Position numbers and translations under genes: made by a program
Assembly: GCA_011109175.1 (NCBI GenBank)
Contig: RDEW01000008.1
Span: 629,954 to 693,953, forward strand
Length of the DNA: 64,000 nucleotides
Reading direction: 5' to 3'
DNA from: Dicyema japonicum
Lineage: Eukaryota > Dicyemida > Rhombozoa > Dicyemidae
Part shown: positions 12,331 through 24,319 of the stretch, piece after piece
Layout: each line of letters opens with the position of its first letter
How positions within the stretch are numbered: the first letter of the stretch is position 1
Notes under the pieces: model-generated
The model's input: only the letters and a program-made list of their open reading frames with translations
Databases searched by the model: none
What the model was told of the DNA's origin: nothing

Positions 12331-12880
12331 CCCTGTACTATCCTAATCTTGTATTTGTGGCACTAACGGTTTCGGAAAATATTGAAATTGCTTTTCTCAT
12401 TAAGGGAATTTGTTGGCAATAAGTCTTTGGGGTATTCCTCATTCCTTGTATTAGTGCGCGAAGATAATGTTGCATAATACATTATATAGTTATATTTCTC
12501 ATTACAAATATCTCGGTTTTCATTTCGGATACCAGTAACTTCATTTTTTAGATGTAAATTTCCACGTGTCCAAAAAATCTCCAACGAAAGCTCGAGACTT
12601 AATGATGTACAGTCACACTTATTGTACGGTCCTTTCCGCGAGATATTTCTTCACTCCCTACGTTTAAAAGATTTTAAATTAGGTTATTTATTATATTTTT
12701 CGTGTTATCACGTGTTGTGGTGTTTATACATTCTCTGAAACTTATCCCAATATAAGAGCTGTTGATGGGGAAAGGCAACCTACCCTGTATTTAAATGTCA
12801 AGAAAATCTTATGAGCAAACTCTCTTACGATCTAATTGGAAGCAGCGTTACTGCAAAACATCAAATCTCGATTCTTTGTC
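12331..12880. other. Unannotated stretch before the RTE-type LINE
   Basis: No gene seen. The last about 100 bp may be the 5' untranslated part of the LINE that follows. Confidence 0.4.
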
Positions 12881-14567
12881 ACACAGAATCTCATAATTTC
12901 GCAACATGGAATGTAAGAGGCTTAAACGAAGGGAAACTAGAAGTCGTAAAAAGAGAAGGCTTGACCTGCTTGGAGCAAGCGAACTTCACTGGATCGACAG
13001 TGGTTTTTTTAGTCCTGATGATTTCGTCATATATTATTCTGGTAACATTAATGCGAAGAGAAACAGAGTGGCCTTCATTGCTTCAAAGAAAATTGCACCT
13101 GCAATAGAAAGTCATAGAATATTTAATGATCGGATAATACTAATCCACGTCCGTTGACGACCATTGAATATTACGGTCATGCAAGTGTATTCCCCAACTT
13201 CTATTGCCAAGGATGACGAAATTGACCAATTTTATTATGAATTTCAAGAGGCACTAAAACTAATACCCAAAAAGGACATAATCTACATAATGGGGGATTT
13301 CAATTCAAAAGTTGGGTGTATGCCACATACAGATATTGTGGGAAGTTTTGGTTTGGGGAAAAGAAATGATGCTGGGGATCGACTGGTCCAATTCTGTCAG
13401 GAAAATGGATTTCAGATAACTAACACATGGTTCTAACAGTACAAACAACGATTATACACTTGGATGTCGCCAAACGAAATGTCTAGGAACTAGATTGATT
13501 ATTTTTTATGCGCCAAACGTTGGAAAAGCTCTATAACAGCCGTCAAAACATATCCAGGGGTAGACTGTGGAACAGACCATCAGCTACTTGTTGTAAAAAT
13601 TAGGACGAAATTCAGTAACACTTGGAATACCTATTCTGGAATGCTATTCCCTCTCTCCCCCGAGTAAAAAAATTCGATGTCTCAAACATACCACCAGAAT
13701 ACGCAATGGAAGTTAAGCACAATATTGGATTACTGGATTTGAACGGAAGGATGCCTGATGAATTATGGAATGATATGTAGTTGGTTATCAGGAACGCTGC
13801 AATAAAGCTGCTAAAGTCTCTGGGAATATAGACGAGATAAGAAAACTTAACTCTGAATTCAAAAAGGCAGCCAGGAAGGATAAAGAAGACTACTGGAGGT
13901 TACAAGGAAAAAATGGAAGATAAGAGAGGTCACACTAGGAATGCGTATTTACAACTAAAAAGATTACGAACCCCCTTTACGAAAATGATGGGCAAATTCA
14001 AGGACAAGGATGGTGTAGAATTGCTAAGCCAACAGAACATCCGAAATCATTGGAGAGAATATACGGAACGATTATATTCAGAAACTGTGTGCCCACCCAT
14101 ATGTGTTGATGAAGCAACGTTGGGTGAGGGGCATAAAATCCTTGAGGAGGAATGCGTGTGGGCTACACGGCAATTAACGGGGAACAAGGCACCGGGGATT
14201 GACAACATCTCAAGCGAATTGTTGAAGGCTATACCGGTGACAGCTATCACCAGTCTATGTCAAAAAATTTGGGAAACTGGTATTTGGCAACGTGAGTGGA
14301 AAAGATCTATATTTATTCCAATACCGAAAAAAAGGGATATCAAGGACTGTTCAAAGCCTTAATTTCCCGGGTCAGCAAAATACTTCTAAAGATAATACAA
14401 CATCGTCTAATGCCAAATGCCGAAATGATTCTACCGGATGTCCAAGCAGGATTCAGGAAGGGACGAGACACACGTAACCATATAGCAAATGTCCGGTGGA
14501 TTATGGAGAAAACCCATGAATCCCAAAAGAATGTATACATGTGCTTCATTGACTATTTTTATCAATA
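12881..14567 (+). mobile_element. RTE-type LINE, endonuclease and N-terminal RT, truncated
   Basis: Endonuclease blocks appear in order across several frames: ATWNVRGLNEGKLEVVKREG, LLGASELHWIDSG, then 13164-13436 with NITVMQVYSPTS, DIIYIMGDFNSKVG and GDRLVQFCQENGFQITNTWF. An RT block at 13913-14362 has TGNKAPGIDNISSELLKA, and 14440-14567 has QAGFRKGRDTRNHIANVRWI up to the first catalytic motif (CFIDY), where similarity stops abruptly at 14567. This is the layout of RTE-clade elements. Frameshifts and stops make it inactive. Confidence 0.85.
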
Positions 14568-14974
14568 TTTTATAATCATTTAATTAAAAATTTGTATACT
14601 TTTATTAAGGAAAGAAAAGAGAGTAAACAGTTATATAGCGGCTTCGTGGCTATTCCTCTCAGGATAGAGAGCGAGATTCGCTCAAATAACCAGAAGCGCT
14701 CACGAGGGTGAATTGATTAAAGAAATTTTAAGAATAACATTTATTAAAAAAAATAAAAGATTTTTTTATTATTAAAGATAAAATAGATTATAAGTTGTAT
14801 ATAATACAAAGTAGATATTTTGTGCAATAGAAGTACGTTATTTTGTGCAATAGAAGGACTTTTCTTTAGTTCTCACTATCTTAATTAAATCTGACCTATT
14901 ACTGGCGATTATGTCTCGGTTCAGTACTGCACGTGCTGATCATCGAAATATTATAACGATGAGTAACTATCGCG
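14568..14974. other. Unannotated AT-rich stretch
   Basis: Begins at the breakpoint that truncates the RTE-type LINE. Nothing recognised. Confidence 0.4.
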
Positions 14975-15130
14975 GGAAGGGGCTCTTCTTTACAATGGCT
15001 TTTAGGACGTTCCATTTTCGAAGACCCTTTGTTAACACCTCCTCCGTGTGATTGGCAAATGTCATCAGGAAAGTTACTCCAAGGATCTTTTGGATTCGTG
15101 TATAAGAGATGTGAATGTTTCCGAGGAATA
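14975..15130 (-). mobile_element. LINE fragment (RT thumb region)
   Basis: Reverse complement of this segment closely matches 51360-51530 on the plus strand (shared CACACGGAGGAGG, ATCCTTGGAGTAAC-type blocks and the reading around KAIVKKSPF). It is a short dispersed piece of the same LINE family. Confidence 0.75.
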
Positions 15131-15222
15131 TCTCAAGTCCACCTTATTAAACTATGAATTAATTTATTACACTTTTAAATATAAATATAATAATTAATAT
15201 TTAAATATTTCACATTTGTAAT

Positions 15223-15781
15223 ATGGTTGGCCATTTATTTATTAAAGTCTTGCACGCTCCATACATCTTTGGGAGATTTAAAATTTGAGTTATTTTTGTG
15301 AGGAATGTCCCAGAACTTGTGAGGTACTCTTGTAATAATACTAGAACTTTTTGAGCCTCTGCGCGTCCGATTACTACGACCACTGCATATTTCATCGCAA
15401 TATTAAGGGATTCATAGTCCAGGGAGGTGACCCATCAGGGAGTGGTAATGGTGGACAGAGCATATGGGGATGTCCCTTTGAAGACGAATTTAAACGAACT
15501 CTAAAAGTATTATTAGTGTTGATTATTAGCACAATTCTCGTGGTATTCTGTCTATGGCTAATAGTGGACCAAATTCAAACAAATCTCAATTTTTTATAAC
15601 ATATGGGAAGCATAGTTCTTTGGATATGAAATATAGTGTGTTTGGTAAATTAATTGATGGATTTGACGTTCTCAATCAAATGGAACATGTTGAGGTTGAT
15701 GATAAATACACACCTTTGGATAATATTTCATTAATATCTGTTACTATACATGCTAATCCTATTGCTAATTGGGATGATTAA
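15223..15781 (+). CDS. PPIL3: Peptidyl-prolyl cis-trans isomerase, cyclophilin PPIL3-like
   Basis: Cyclophilins isomerise Xaa-Pro bonds; PPIL3 is a nuclear, spliceosome-associated member. The first coding exon is only the ATG (15223-15225), followed by introns 15226-15247, 15324-15344 and 15507-15529 (22, 21 and 23 nt). Spliced protein: [17 protein letters not shown], then [63 protein letters not shown] and ITIHANP-like end [13 protein letters not shown]. Order and length (163 residues) match animal PPIL3. There is one extra base in the T-run at 15293-15297 that breaks the frame between FELF and CEECP; without it the gene is intact. It could be an assembly error. Confidence 0.92.
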
Positions 15782-15894
15782 CTATTTGTTCACTCCTTTT
15801 AAATATAATTTTGTAGCTTTTCCATATACTCTAATAGTAATCTCAATGTTGTGTTTATCTTTTAGGATATCAACCAGGCACTCTAGGACAGACC

Positions 15895-17760
15895 AAATGC
15901 CATAATAATAACACCAGAGACCGCGTTGCACAAACTAACTAATCACGTGATCCCTGAACACTCTAGCAAGGAACTCATCTTGGCCGATGCTCCACCCTCG
16001 ACTTTACACGAGCACGAATCGGTTGAGTGATGGGACTTTGCTGTCACGACGGTGCGTTCCATGGTTCATTCGCATCAAGGCTTCAAGTGGCAGTGGTGTC
16101 TGGAACTCTCCAGAAATCCAGCGTTCCGTGTTTTTGGAGGCTTTTGTCCGGCTAGTTTCGATCTTCAAGACACAGGCATACACAGACTGTGTAGGCACTC
16201 GACAAGGTAAGAATGATCAACTGAATCGTAAGCCTTCTTCACATCCACCCACATAGACAAAAGTGAGTTTCCGTGAGACACAGAAAGGCATTTGTTGATC
16301 AAAGCCTGCTCTTTTGCCCCCTGACAATTTCGCACAGTTCCCAACTGATTCTCGGAGAGAATCCCATTTGCGTCTACAAAGCTCCTGACCTCATTAGCCA
16401 CCAATTTGGTCAGCTTATACAGGGTTGGCATGCAGGTTATCGGTCGATAATCTGCAGCAGACTGGGGGTTGTCCAGCTTTGGGATCAAATAAGTTGTCCC
16501 TGTGCATGCCCAATCAGGAATCGTTTCCGGGTTAGTGATGCTTTTCTGTAATACACGACACATAGACTCGTGTAATGAAGTGCATCTTTTGATAAAGAAA
16601 TTATAAACTTTATCGACCCCGGTCGTCTTCCAATCAGGGAGATGTCTCACTACCGCCTCAAATTTCTTGCGAAAATCGAAAATTCCGCAAGATTCCGCCA
16701 AGAAAGGAGCGGCGCTGTACGGGACATTCCACGCATTTCCTCTGCGTGGTTTAGCCTCCCACATACTACCCCATGTGGAAAGCATTTCCGCGTCCTGCTG
16801 GGAACATACACTATGGCCATTTTCGTGTAGGCGACGGTAAAACAATCTGCGATTAAACTCAAACAGATTATTTTCTCTCCTTCTCTTACACCGACTTTCA
16901 TGTGTATAGAGTTTCCTCTTATACACCATTATTGCCCCCTCTAACTCCACCTTTGCCCTCCTCAACTCTTTGAGGTCCCATTTGGGAACACGGAGTTTAC
17001 TAATTAGCCCCTTTACTATAGCCGGTGCTTTTCCTCTAACCCCTCTCGCCACACTACTTATGTGCCCCTCCAGTGCTTCCAGCTCAGTCTGTCTCCAAGC
17101 AATCTTGGCACAGATCTGCTCCCTCCATTTACTGGGTGGTCTGGGCTTGTCCGTCAATTCCTCATAGGTGATCTGTGCTGCATACAGCACTAGGGAGATG
17201 TCACCCAATGACCCTACTGGCTTAGCCTCCACCGCATAAGCCACAGCCTTATTGATGCAGGTTAACACTCCACCGTTAACCTTACAATGAGGAATCTTGC
17301 GGGTAAATCTACGGTCCTCAAGTGGGACATCTGCCGCTGCAGCGAGATTCCGCGCAAAGACCTCATAAACATGCTTGAGCTGCAACGTATCACAGCTCTG
17401 GTGCTCGTGCTCTCTTTGACAGTTGTGGTCACCTGGTCCCCGCCCCTTTAGACCAGTACCCTCTTTGCCTACAGCCATCTTCTTGAGTTCACTCACAGAT
17501 ATAGCAGTACTGAATCTGCCACTGCAGAGCTCCGCCAAGTATGGCCATCCATTCCAGGGCATTCGAGATAGCCTGCTACGTACCTGCAGGACTACCTGCC
17601 TCGCCCATTCTTTTGGGTCATCTGCCACAACGCTCTCGGATATGGCAAGAATTACATTCATACCATCAGGTAACGCAAGTGACCCTTCTCCTTTTTTCCT
17701 TTCAACATTTTTGCCAACTCGAGAGAGTTTTAACGCCACCGAATCGAACGCACGTTGCAT
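15895..17760 (-). mobile_element. Chimeric LINE: restriction-like-endonuclease-clade RT joined to another LINE's 3' tail
   Basis: A 531-codon open frame (17760 to 16165) carries RT motifs TTYLIPKLDNPQSAADYRPI, CMPTLYKL, NGILSENQLG and VDVKKAYDSVDHSYLVECL, typical of R2/R4/NeSL-like LINEs. Just after motif A (about 16199) the sequence switches to a tail also found at 42630-42925 (KASKNTERWISGEFQ, then SLLECSGIT-stop with GTGATCCC on the plus strand at 15947-15954) and ends GGTGTTATTATTATG. The catalytic YADD and C-terminal domains are missing. Long intact frame suggests recent activity in trans or recent deletion. Confidence 0.8.
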
Positions 17761-17779
17761 GTTATTTATTTAAATCGTT

Positions 17780-19967
17780 AAATAAAGTGGGGTGTTAGTG
17801 CTCAAAACAGAATGCTTTTCGATCGTTTATAAGCCTGTGACGCAATTCAGAACATTAGTTTTCTTTTCGCATTTCGTAATTACGTTTTCAACATGGGGTG
17901 AGAATTACATGTTCATGTCAAAAGTCACTCCAAGGATCCTTTTAGAATTTCTGAAAGAAATAGCTTCATTGTTTGCGTTTAGTTCGACCGTCTACCCAGT
18001 CTCTTGTCTAAAGTAAATAGGGTAGTGATGGACTTTTCACTGCTGGCAGTTAGGCGATTCTTCGATAGCCATTCGTCAAGACGGTCCAGGTTTTCTTGCA
18101 ATTTCGAAGTGGCAATTTGGATGTCTTGATCGCGTGATGCAATGACGATGTCGTCGGCATAAGTTAGAATAATAACATTTTCGGAGTATGGGGTTGGGAG
18201 GTCCGCCATGAAACTGGAGGCAAAAAGGATCCTTGGGGAACCCCACTAGGGACAAGCCGTGAAATAGACTTTGACTGGCCAATGCAGACACGTCCCCTCC
18301 GACCACTAAGAAAGTTAGCTAGACAGAGTTTGAGCTTTCAAGGGATCTTTGTTTAGTAAATTTTCCAAGTAAGAATTTTCCTTTACACAGAGTCGAAAGC
18401 TTTGTGGACGTCTATGGAGCAAAGTGTAGTCTTCATGTGTCCCGGCCTGTCCGAGAAACCATATAAAGTTAGCCAATGCAGAAAAGTGGGTCGAATTATA
18501 CCTCTCCTTTTTAAAACCATGTTGAAATGACAATCCGGGAAAAAATTTTTGATTTTTGCACGAACCAGCCTTCCAGAATTTTCGATATCGATCACAATTC
18601 CTTTTTCGATTTACTGAGATATATCGAGGGTATATTCGACTTCTTATGGTCTTTATGGAATATTTTCACATAATATTTTATTAGGTTATTTAAGTCCTTT
18701 TGGTTATAATCAACTTCGGATGATCTTTCATCCTTTCTTGAGGCCTCTTAAATGATCTTCCAGATTTCAGCAGTGGGTCAATTTCTATTCAATGAAGAGA
18801 GTACATGTTTCCATCTCGATTTTTGTGCTTTTACCTCACTGTTTTAATTCATTTTTCAAAACCTTCAGTCTAAGCTTATCCTCAGTGGTTAATCGGTTAG
18901 ACTTTTTGAGTTCGTTTCTTTCCTTCATTAATGCCGACCTGCCATGTCCCCTGGCGTAGTTAAGGTGGTGTTTAGGTACAGATAGTGATCTCACATCCAA
19001 GATGTTTACATAAGCGACTACTTTGTCTATGAAAGTAATGTCATCCAGATACTGCAGTAGTTATCAGTAAGCGTACGGTAAAATCTCCAGTTTGCGCGTT
19101 GTAGTTGAATTGTTCTAGGGATCTCCTCCTAGTTAACTTTTCTCTCTTGATCTTCAAAAGGATAGCATTGTGGTCGCTTCTTGAATTGTAATTGACTGAC
19201 CAGGTCGATATTGCCGCTAGTCCGGAGAGCAAAGCGTGATGTCTGGAAAAGTTAGTTGGTCTGACTCCCTGAAGGGGTTCTCGTATGTTTTGACGGATCA
19301 TTCATGACCGTTAATGGTCCTGTCTTCGATAGTAGTTCTTTTCCTCTTGAATCGGACGGTTGGCTTGCCAGCCATAGAGGGTGTTTGTCGTTGATATCCC
19401 CACCAATGATCATGTCGTTCAAAGAAGCGATAATTGGGCATAGTGTCGGGAAAAATGTTCACAAAGGTAATTTTTTCTATTTGTTGTTCCAAGTGAGACT
19501 GCATTGACTTTAGTAACATTGTCGTCTCCCAAGATATTCTTCGCCACTGAAGTCATGTCCACACATTTAAGGTCTTTCCGATATAAAATGAGAAGGCCAC
19601 TACCCAGCTTCTTCTTTCGGTCAGTCCGTATTGACTTGTATCCAGGAACATCGAGGTATGACTGTTTACAGTCAGTTTCGTCTCTTGAATCAAAGCCACG
19701 TCGATCTTCAGATCCGCCAGGGGAGAGCGCAGTTCCAATATTTTGCCACTTAGTCCGTTGACATTTATTTGTAGAACCGTGGTCCGTTTTTTGCAGTGGG
19801 CTGGGAGTTCCTTCCGGATAGATGAGACTGAAAGCGCGTGCTGCCGGGGACACAGTTTCTGCGGAGGTAAATGTTTAATGGTTCTTTTTGGATGAACATT
19901 AGGTGCCTTCTGTACGTTACCAATACTTACAGAATTAATAACCACATAACGCCACACTAAAATTATT
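17780..19967 (-). mobile_element. CR1/Jockey-like LINE, copy C1
   Basis: Reading leftward from 19957: endonuclease start (VLQINVNGLSGKILELRSPL, DVALIQETKL), GGGLLILY-like block, ITFVNI, then RT pieces at 18383-18595 (HKAFDSV) and 17979-18209 (VIILTYADDIVIASRDQD), and the thumb region FSPHVENVITKCEKKTNVL near 17890. Sequence 18600-19960 is nearly the same as 44930-46320 (copy C2). Many frameshifts. Confidence 0.85.
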
Positions 19968-20040
19968 TATTTAGAACCAAGAATCACCGAAACAAAGGAG
20001 AGTATGGGCCGTCAGGTGATCCCGGCCTCCTTGAGAAGCC
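19968..20040 (-). mobile_element. LINE 3' tail placed directly upstream of copy C1
   Basis: Minus-strand sequence reads RLLKEAGIT-stop, with GTGATCCC (plus) at 20016-20023, a partner arm GAATCACC at 19981-19988 and TAAATAAATAAT. Its end abuts the first bases of C1 in the same orientation. Confidence 0.7.
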
Positions 20041-20122
20041 GCTTAAACTAACTAATGAAGCCAAGTAAAAAATGAAAGTTGAAATGATAGCAATTAATAA
20101 AATTTCTTATTAAAATATTAAA

Positions 20123-22330
20123 ATGTCACCGTCCGTACGTGGAACTCCACAATAACCAATCAAAGTGAAAATTAGTTATCTGGATAATTCAGAATTTTCT
20201 GAGTTGAATGGTGTAATTTTTAGTTTAAATCGTTAATATTTAAAAACATAAAGTACCAAAAAAATCAGTCAATATGAATATAATGTCATTTTAATTTTTT
20301 TATTCTTAATTAACAAAAAACGTTTTTAATATTTAAAAAAATTGTTTATTTCTGCACATGGTTTTAAGCTTCAAGTTGAGGTTACTTAACTAACTAACAT
20401 GGATGAGTCGAGTCAGATAATAGAATATCTAGAAAATGGATATCTTGATGCGTCGCTTTCAAGAAATATTAAACAGCGCATTTGGACACTTGCCCCATTA
20501 CTAGTTTTCGAGGACGATGTAGTCTATCATAGAGTAATTCGATTATAATAGGATTAGGGCAACAATTTATTTCAGCTATTTTTTTGTGAGGAAGAAGCAA
20601 AACTGAAACAACATTTGATAATAGTATTTTTGCCTGTTAATCATGAACACAATTTTGTACATATGGGGAGAGATCGTTTATTTAGTTTGCCAAGAAAAAA
20701 ATCTACAATTTAACTCGTGTAGAAGTTGCAGATGTAGTAAAAAATGTGTCTATTGTCAGACCAAAAGACCTACTGAGACTAGGTCTCCAATTACTGCTAT
20801 CATTATGAAATATCCGCGTGATAGGTATATTGCTGATTTGATAGATCTGAGAAGATATTCCAGTTTGAATAACGGATATTCTTGGGTAATATTTCTTTAG
20901 TTTACATTTAGATTTTTTAATGGTTGATTCTTTTTCGAAGTTTGCTATGGTAGATATGGCTAAATCTAAAACAGCTGAAGAACTATCTCAGATTTTCCAG
21001 AAATTTTGTTATACCCATGGACCACCTATTATACTTTAAACAGACAATGGTTTGGAGTTCAGAAACTCTTTTCTCAGAGAAATTTGTAACAGGCTAAATG
21101 CTAAACATATTTTTGGACGACCAAGAGCACCGTGGGTTCAAGGCCAAATAGAGAGGTATCATTTATATGATAATGTATAGGTTAAATCAATTTCTTAAAA
21201 TGGTTATCATCCGTTTATTCTACTGATGGAACTCTGGGAAAATATCAATCCAGTCTGGGAGATATTGTATTCAGCTACAATATTACAAATCACGAGACCA
21301 CCAAACATGCTCCTTTAAGATATTTAATGGTGTGGATATCCGTCAGAAATATCTGATGAACGCTTAAATAGATTACTACAGTATGAAGAAGATAAAGACC
21401 TATCTTTGTCACGGGATTCTGCACGAAGGCATACTTTGGTAGCTGAAAAAAATGCGAAAGAAAAGAAGATGGAAAAATGATGAAGAATCGTTGAATGTAG
21501 GAGACAGAGTCATTTTACGAATGGACTGTGACTACAATCAAACAACGAAAAAAAGGTCAATTATATGAGCACTTGGACACTACAGTTTATCTAGTAGTGG
21601 ATATACAAGGAACTATGGTCCACATAGATGGTGGCAACTCGGAAATAATGATAGTCCACCATAGCCGAGTTAGAAGATTATTTTAAATGACTTTCCATTC
21701 AAGAAATTTTTTTTTACTTTTTTTGTGGAGATTAGATTAAGTTGTTGATTAGGAATGAGATAAGGTATTGATTAGAGTTGATACTATGTATTGATTATGT
21801 TTTATGCTGACTTAGCGCTATTTTTAGGAAAGGGATTTGAATTTGCCAAAGTTAAAATTAGACATGGTTAAGGGATAGGTTTTATGATATTTTTAGGTTT
21901 AAGGATAAAAATTACGGATTAAAGTTAGGGTTTATATTATGGGTTATAGATTAGGGTTAGGGATTAGGATTATAGATTAGGGTTAGGGTCAGTGTTAGAG
22001 ATTAGGGATAGGGTTTAGGTTTTATGTTTTAGTAGGAGTTTTAACGGTATGGAACTAATTTTAGTTAGTAAGGGAAATAGCTAAAAAAGAATAATTCTTT
22101 AATATTAAAAGTTAATTTTCGCTTAGTTTTTTCATTTTAATGTTTAATAACATTTCCTACATTAATTGTATTCAATTGTTTTTGGTTGTTCTAATATTAT
22201 ATTTTCAATAAATAATTAATGCCATACATCCAATGGATTTGAAAAAAATTGTATGTTTAACTAAATGAAACAACTAGAGTCATGATAAATGTATAAAAAT
22301 GCAAAAGAAATCGATAAAGTTCCACGTACT
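20123..22330 (+). mobile_element. Decayed KRBA2/Ginger-like integrase transposon
   Basis: Starts MDESSQIIEYLENGYLDASL at 20400. An HHCC-like zinc site follows (HNFVHMGRDRLFSLPRKK, then CVYCQTKRPTE), then integrase blocks VDSFSKFAMVDMAKSKTAEE, TDNGLEFRNSFL and GRPRAPWVQGQIERY giving D, D and E candidates, and a C-terminal region LSRDSARRHTLVAEKNAKE. In-frame stops (for example before TDNG) show it is dead. GTACGTGGAACT at about 20134 and its exact inverse AGTTCCACGTAC at about 22319 flank the coding part as candidate termini. No target duplication was found. Confidence 0.6.
21890..22040 (+). repeat. Degenerate TTAGGG-type repeats
   Basis: A GT-rich run with many TTAGGG/ATTAGGG units (densest GATTAGGGTTAGGGATTAGG near 21950-21970), imperfect throughout. 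Looks like interstitial telomere-like sequence inside the integrase element. Confidence 0.6.
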
Positions 22331-22359
22331 AAAGTATATAATAAATAATATCTATACGA

Positions 22360-23588
22360 ATGGATAACAAAGACTTTCAGGACGAGGGAACAAGAAACCT
22401 GGATTGTTCAGAACCGAAATTTGTGGATGATTTAGAGTGTGTTGGAGAACTCCAAACACTAAATTGCTCGAAGAAAAGGCGTATTTGGTAAAAATGAAAT
22501 ATTTCTAACTAAATTATGAATATTAATTTTGTAAATAAATCAGTAATTATTTAAATATTAAATGAAAGCATGCAATAATAAACAAGTGATAGGTTAATAT
22601 TAGTAGTGACAAAAGATTACATTTATTTGTATTCTAATTATTATAATAATTCTGTGTGGATTTTGGGTAATTTAAGTATTATAATTATAATTATTGTAGA
22701 CAATCCTCACCTCTGTGAACATTTTCTACAATCTAGTCCTGTTGTGTGTGTTGATAACTCCATGGAGTCATTTCAAGAATTCAAAGTAATAATATTTTAT
22801 TACTAGTCACTTCAACAACTGTACCCAAAAGCATTCAACTTTATATACACTCAAAACTATAATTTTGATTTTTGGAAAAAGTACAGCATATTTGATAATC
22901 TCTGTGGTTATAGCAATGGTATTGGTCTTTATTATGGCAGATATTGAAAATATTAATTTTGTCCTTGATTGTCGTGATATCAGGTTTGGTGCACGATTGA
23001 GTTCAATGCTAACTCTAATCGTATTATTCAACAGTAACCGACTCGAGAATATTCGTGTTAATTTCCACATTACTGCAAAAACAAAGGATGTAAACGTATT
23101 TTATGTTTTATTGTCAGATTCTCATTAAAAACAATTTCATTGACCAAAACATAAAAGTAAATAGTAATGTTCTGTTCTCTTGTTTGTTTGAACTAATTTC
23201 CTCAATCCAAATTGATTATAAATTCACAAATATTTGTCATATTCAGACCACTGACATATTTAGGAGATATTCTAAAAGAGAACTTTTAATAGCTTGTGAG
23301 ATATGTAGATATATTCTCACATTCTCTTCTAAACGACTATTTATTGAAAGGATGGAGTTTGCTTTTTTGTTATCTTTGGTCTCTCATCCCTGGGTGTACC
23401 CCCATCCTCATAAACATGGGTTGTAGTCCTATGAAGAAAACTGAATCGTTTAAATTATCTGATTTAATTGACATCATCATTGTATTCACTTTTTATATTC
23501 TTAGATTCTTCAGCGATCAAAGCTCTTTAAGAATTCCATTCTTAGATATTGCATTATGAATTATATTACTCCAATTATGTTTATGTAA
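22360..23588 (+). CDS. Unrecognised multi-exon protein
   Basis: Begins ATGGATAACAAAG (MDNKDFQDEGTRNLDCSEPK). After an uncertain 5' part (22490-22710) coding exons are joined by introns at about 22785-22805 and 22920-22941 (21-22 nt), a 28-nt intron near 23090-23117, a 31-nt one near 23396-23426 and a 23-nt one near 23480. Readable segments: SLQQLYPKAFNFIYTQNY, FDFWKKYSIFDNLCGYS, NINFVLDCRDIRFGARLSS, FRRYSKRELLIACEICRYI, SFKLSDLIDIIILQRSKLFK; stop at about 23588. Mostly helical, no transmembrane segment or catalytic motif that I know. I do not recognise it. Frame continuity across tiny introns argues it is a host gene. Confidence 0.5.
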
Positions 23589-24319
23589 TTACTCTTGGTT
23601 TTGTGTTAGATTCATTTGTATATTATCACAACATCCACTTGGTTTTGTAAATTATGAGTGATAATTGGCAATCCTGGACTTAAAGTGGGGGATATAATGG
23701 TTGCATACTAAATATTACTAGATTAGGGAACAAAGTGTTTTTGAAATTAATAAAGACTATAGGAAATTGGCAAATTTGTTTATAGAAAATAATGTTTTTT
23801 ATTGATAATATTCAGATGAAACACAATCTGAATGATTGTTTAAATGAACACAATCCTTTCAACTACTGTGTTGAAAGGGATCTTCCTACCTCTCCAAACG
23901 GACTCGTCGCCTTACGGGCGGATCTGTTTGACAAAAACTGACAATCCTTTGAGCAGGCCGCATGTCTGTTTGCAAGAAATTTAGGGAGACATGGAATATT
24001 CTTAACTTTTCCCCAAACCTTGAAATTGATGAGACATGAATTTAACTTGGGAAATGATTTTCCAGATATGTCAATTTTAAAGTCTTAAAATTTTAGTATA
24101 AAATCGAAGCTCTTTCCCATCAAGTCAAAGACTGCATTATTAATTCATTTTTGTTGAAATCAAAATTGAGGAATTCTTTAACAATGTTCACAGCAGGAAC
24201 TCAATTATTTAAAAACAAACCATGGTGTAACTTTATTCCAACTTAAGGACTAAATATCCTCTCTAAAAGTTAATATTATTACAGACAATTTATGCCAAAT
24301 TACCACATCTTGCATATTA
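23589..24319. other. Unannotated stretch
   Basis: AT-rich, with a short GC-rich island at 23870-23990 that may be LINE debris. No gene seen. Confidence 0.4.

Noticed and set aside
16273-17773. Plus-strand open frames opposite the 531-codon LINE frame
   Set aside because: They have no recognisable protein similarity and lie antisense to a clear RT frame.
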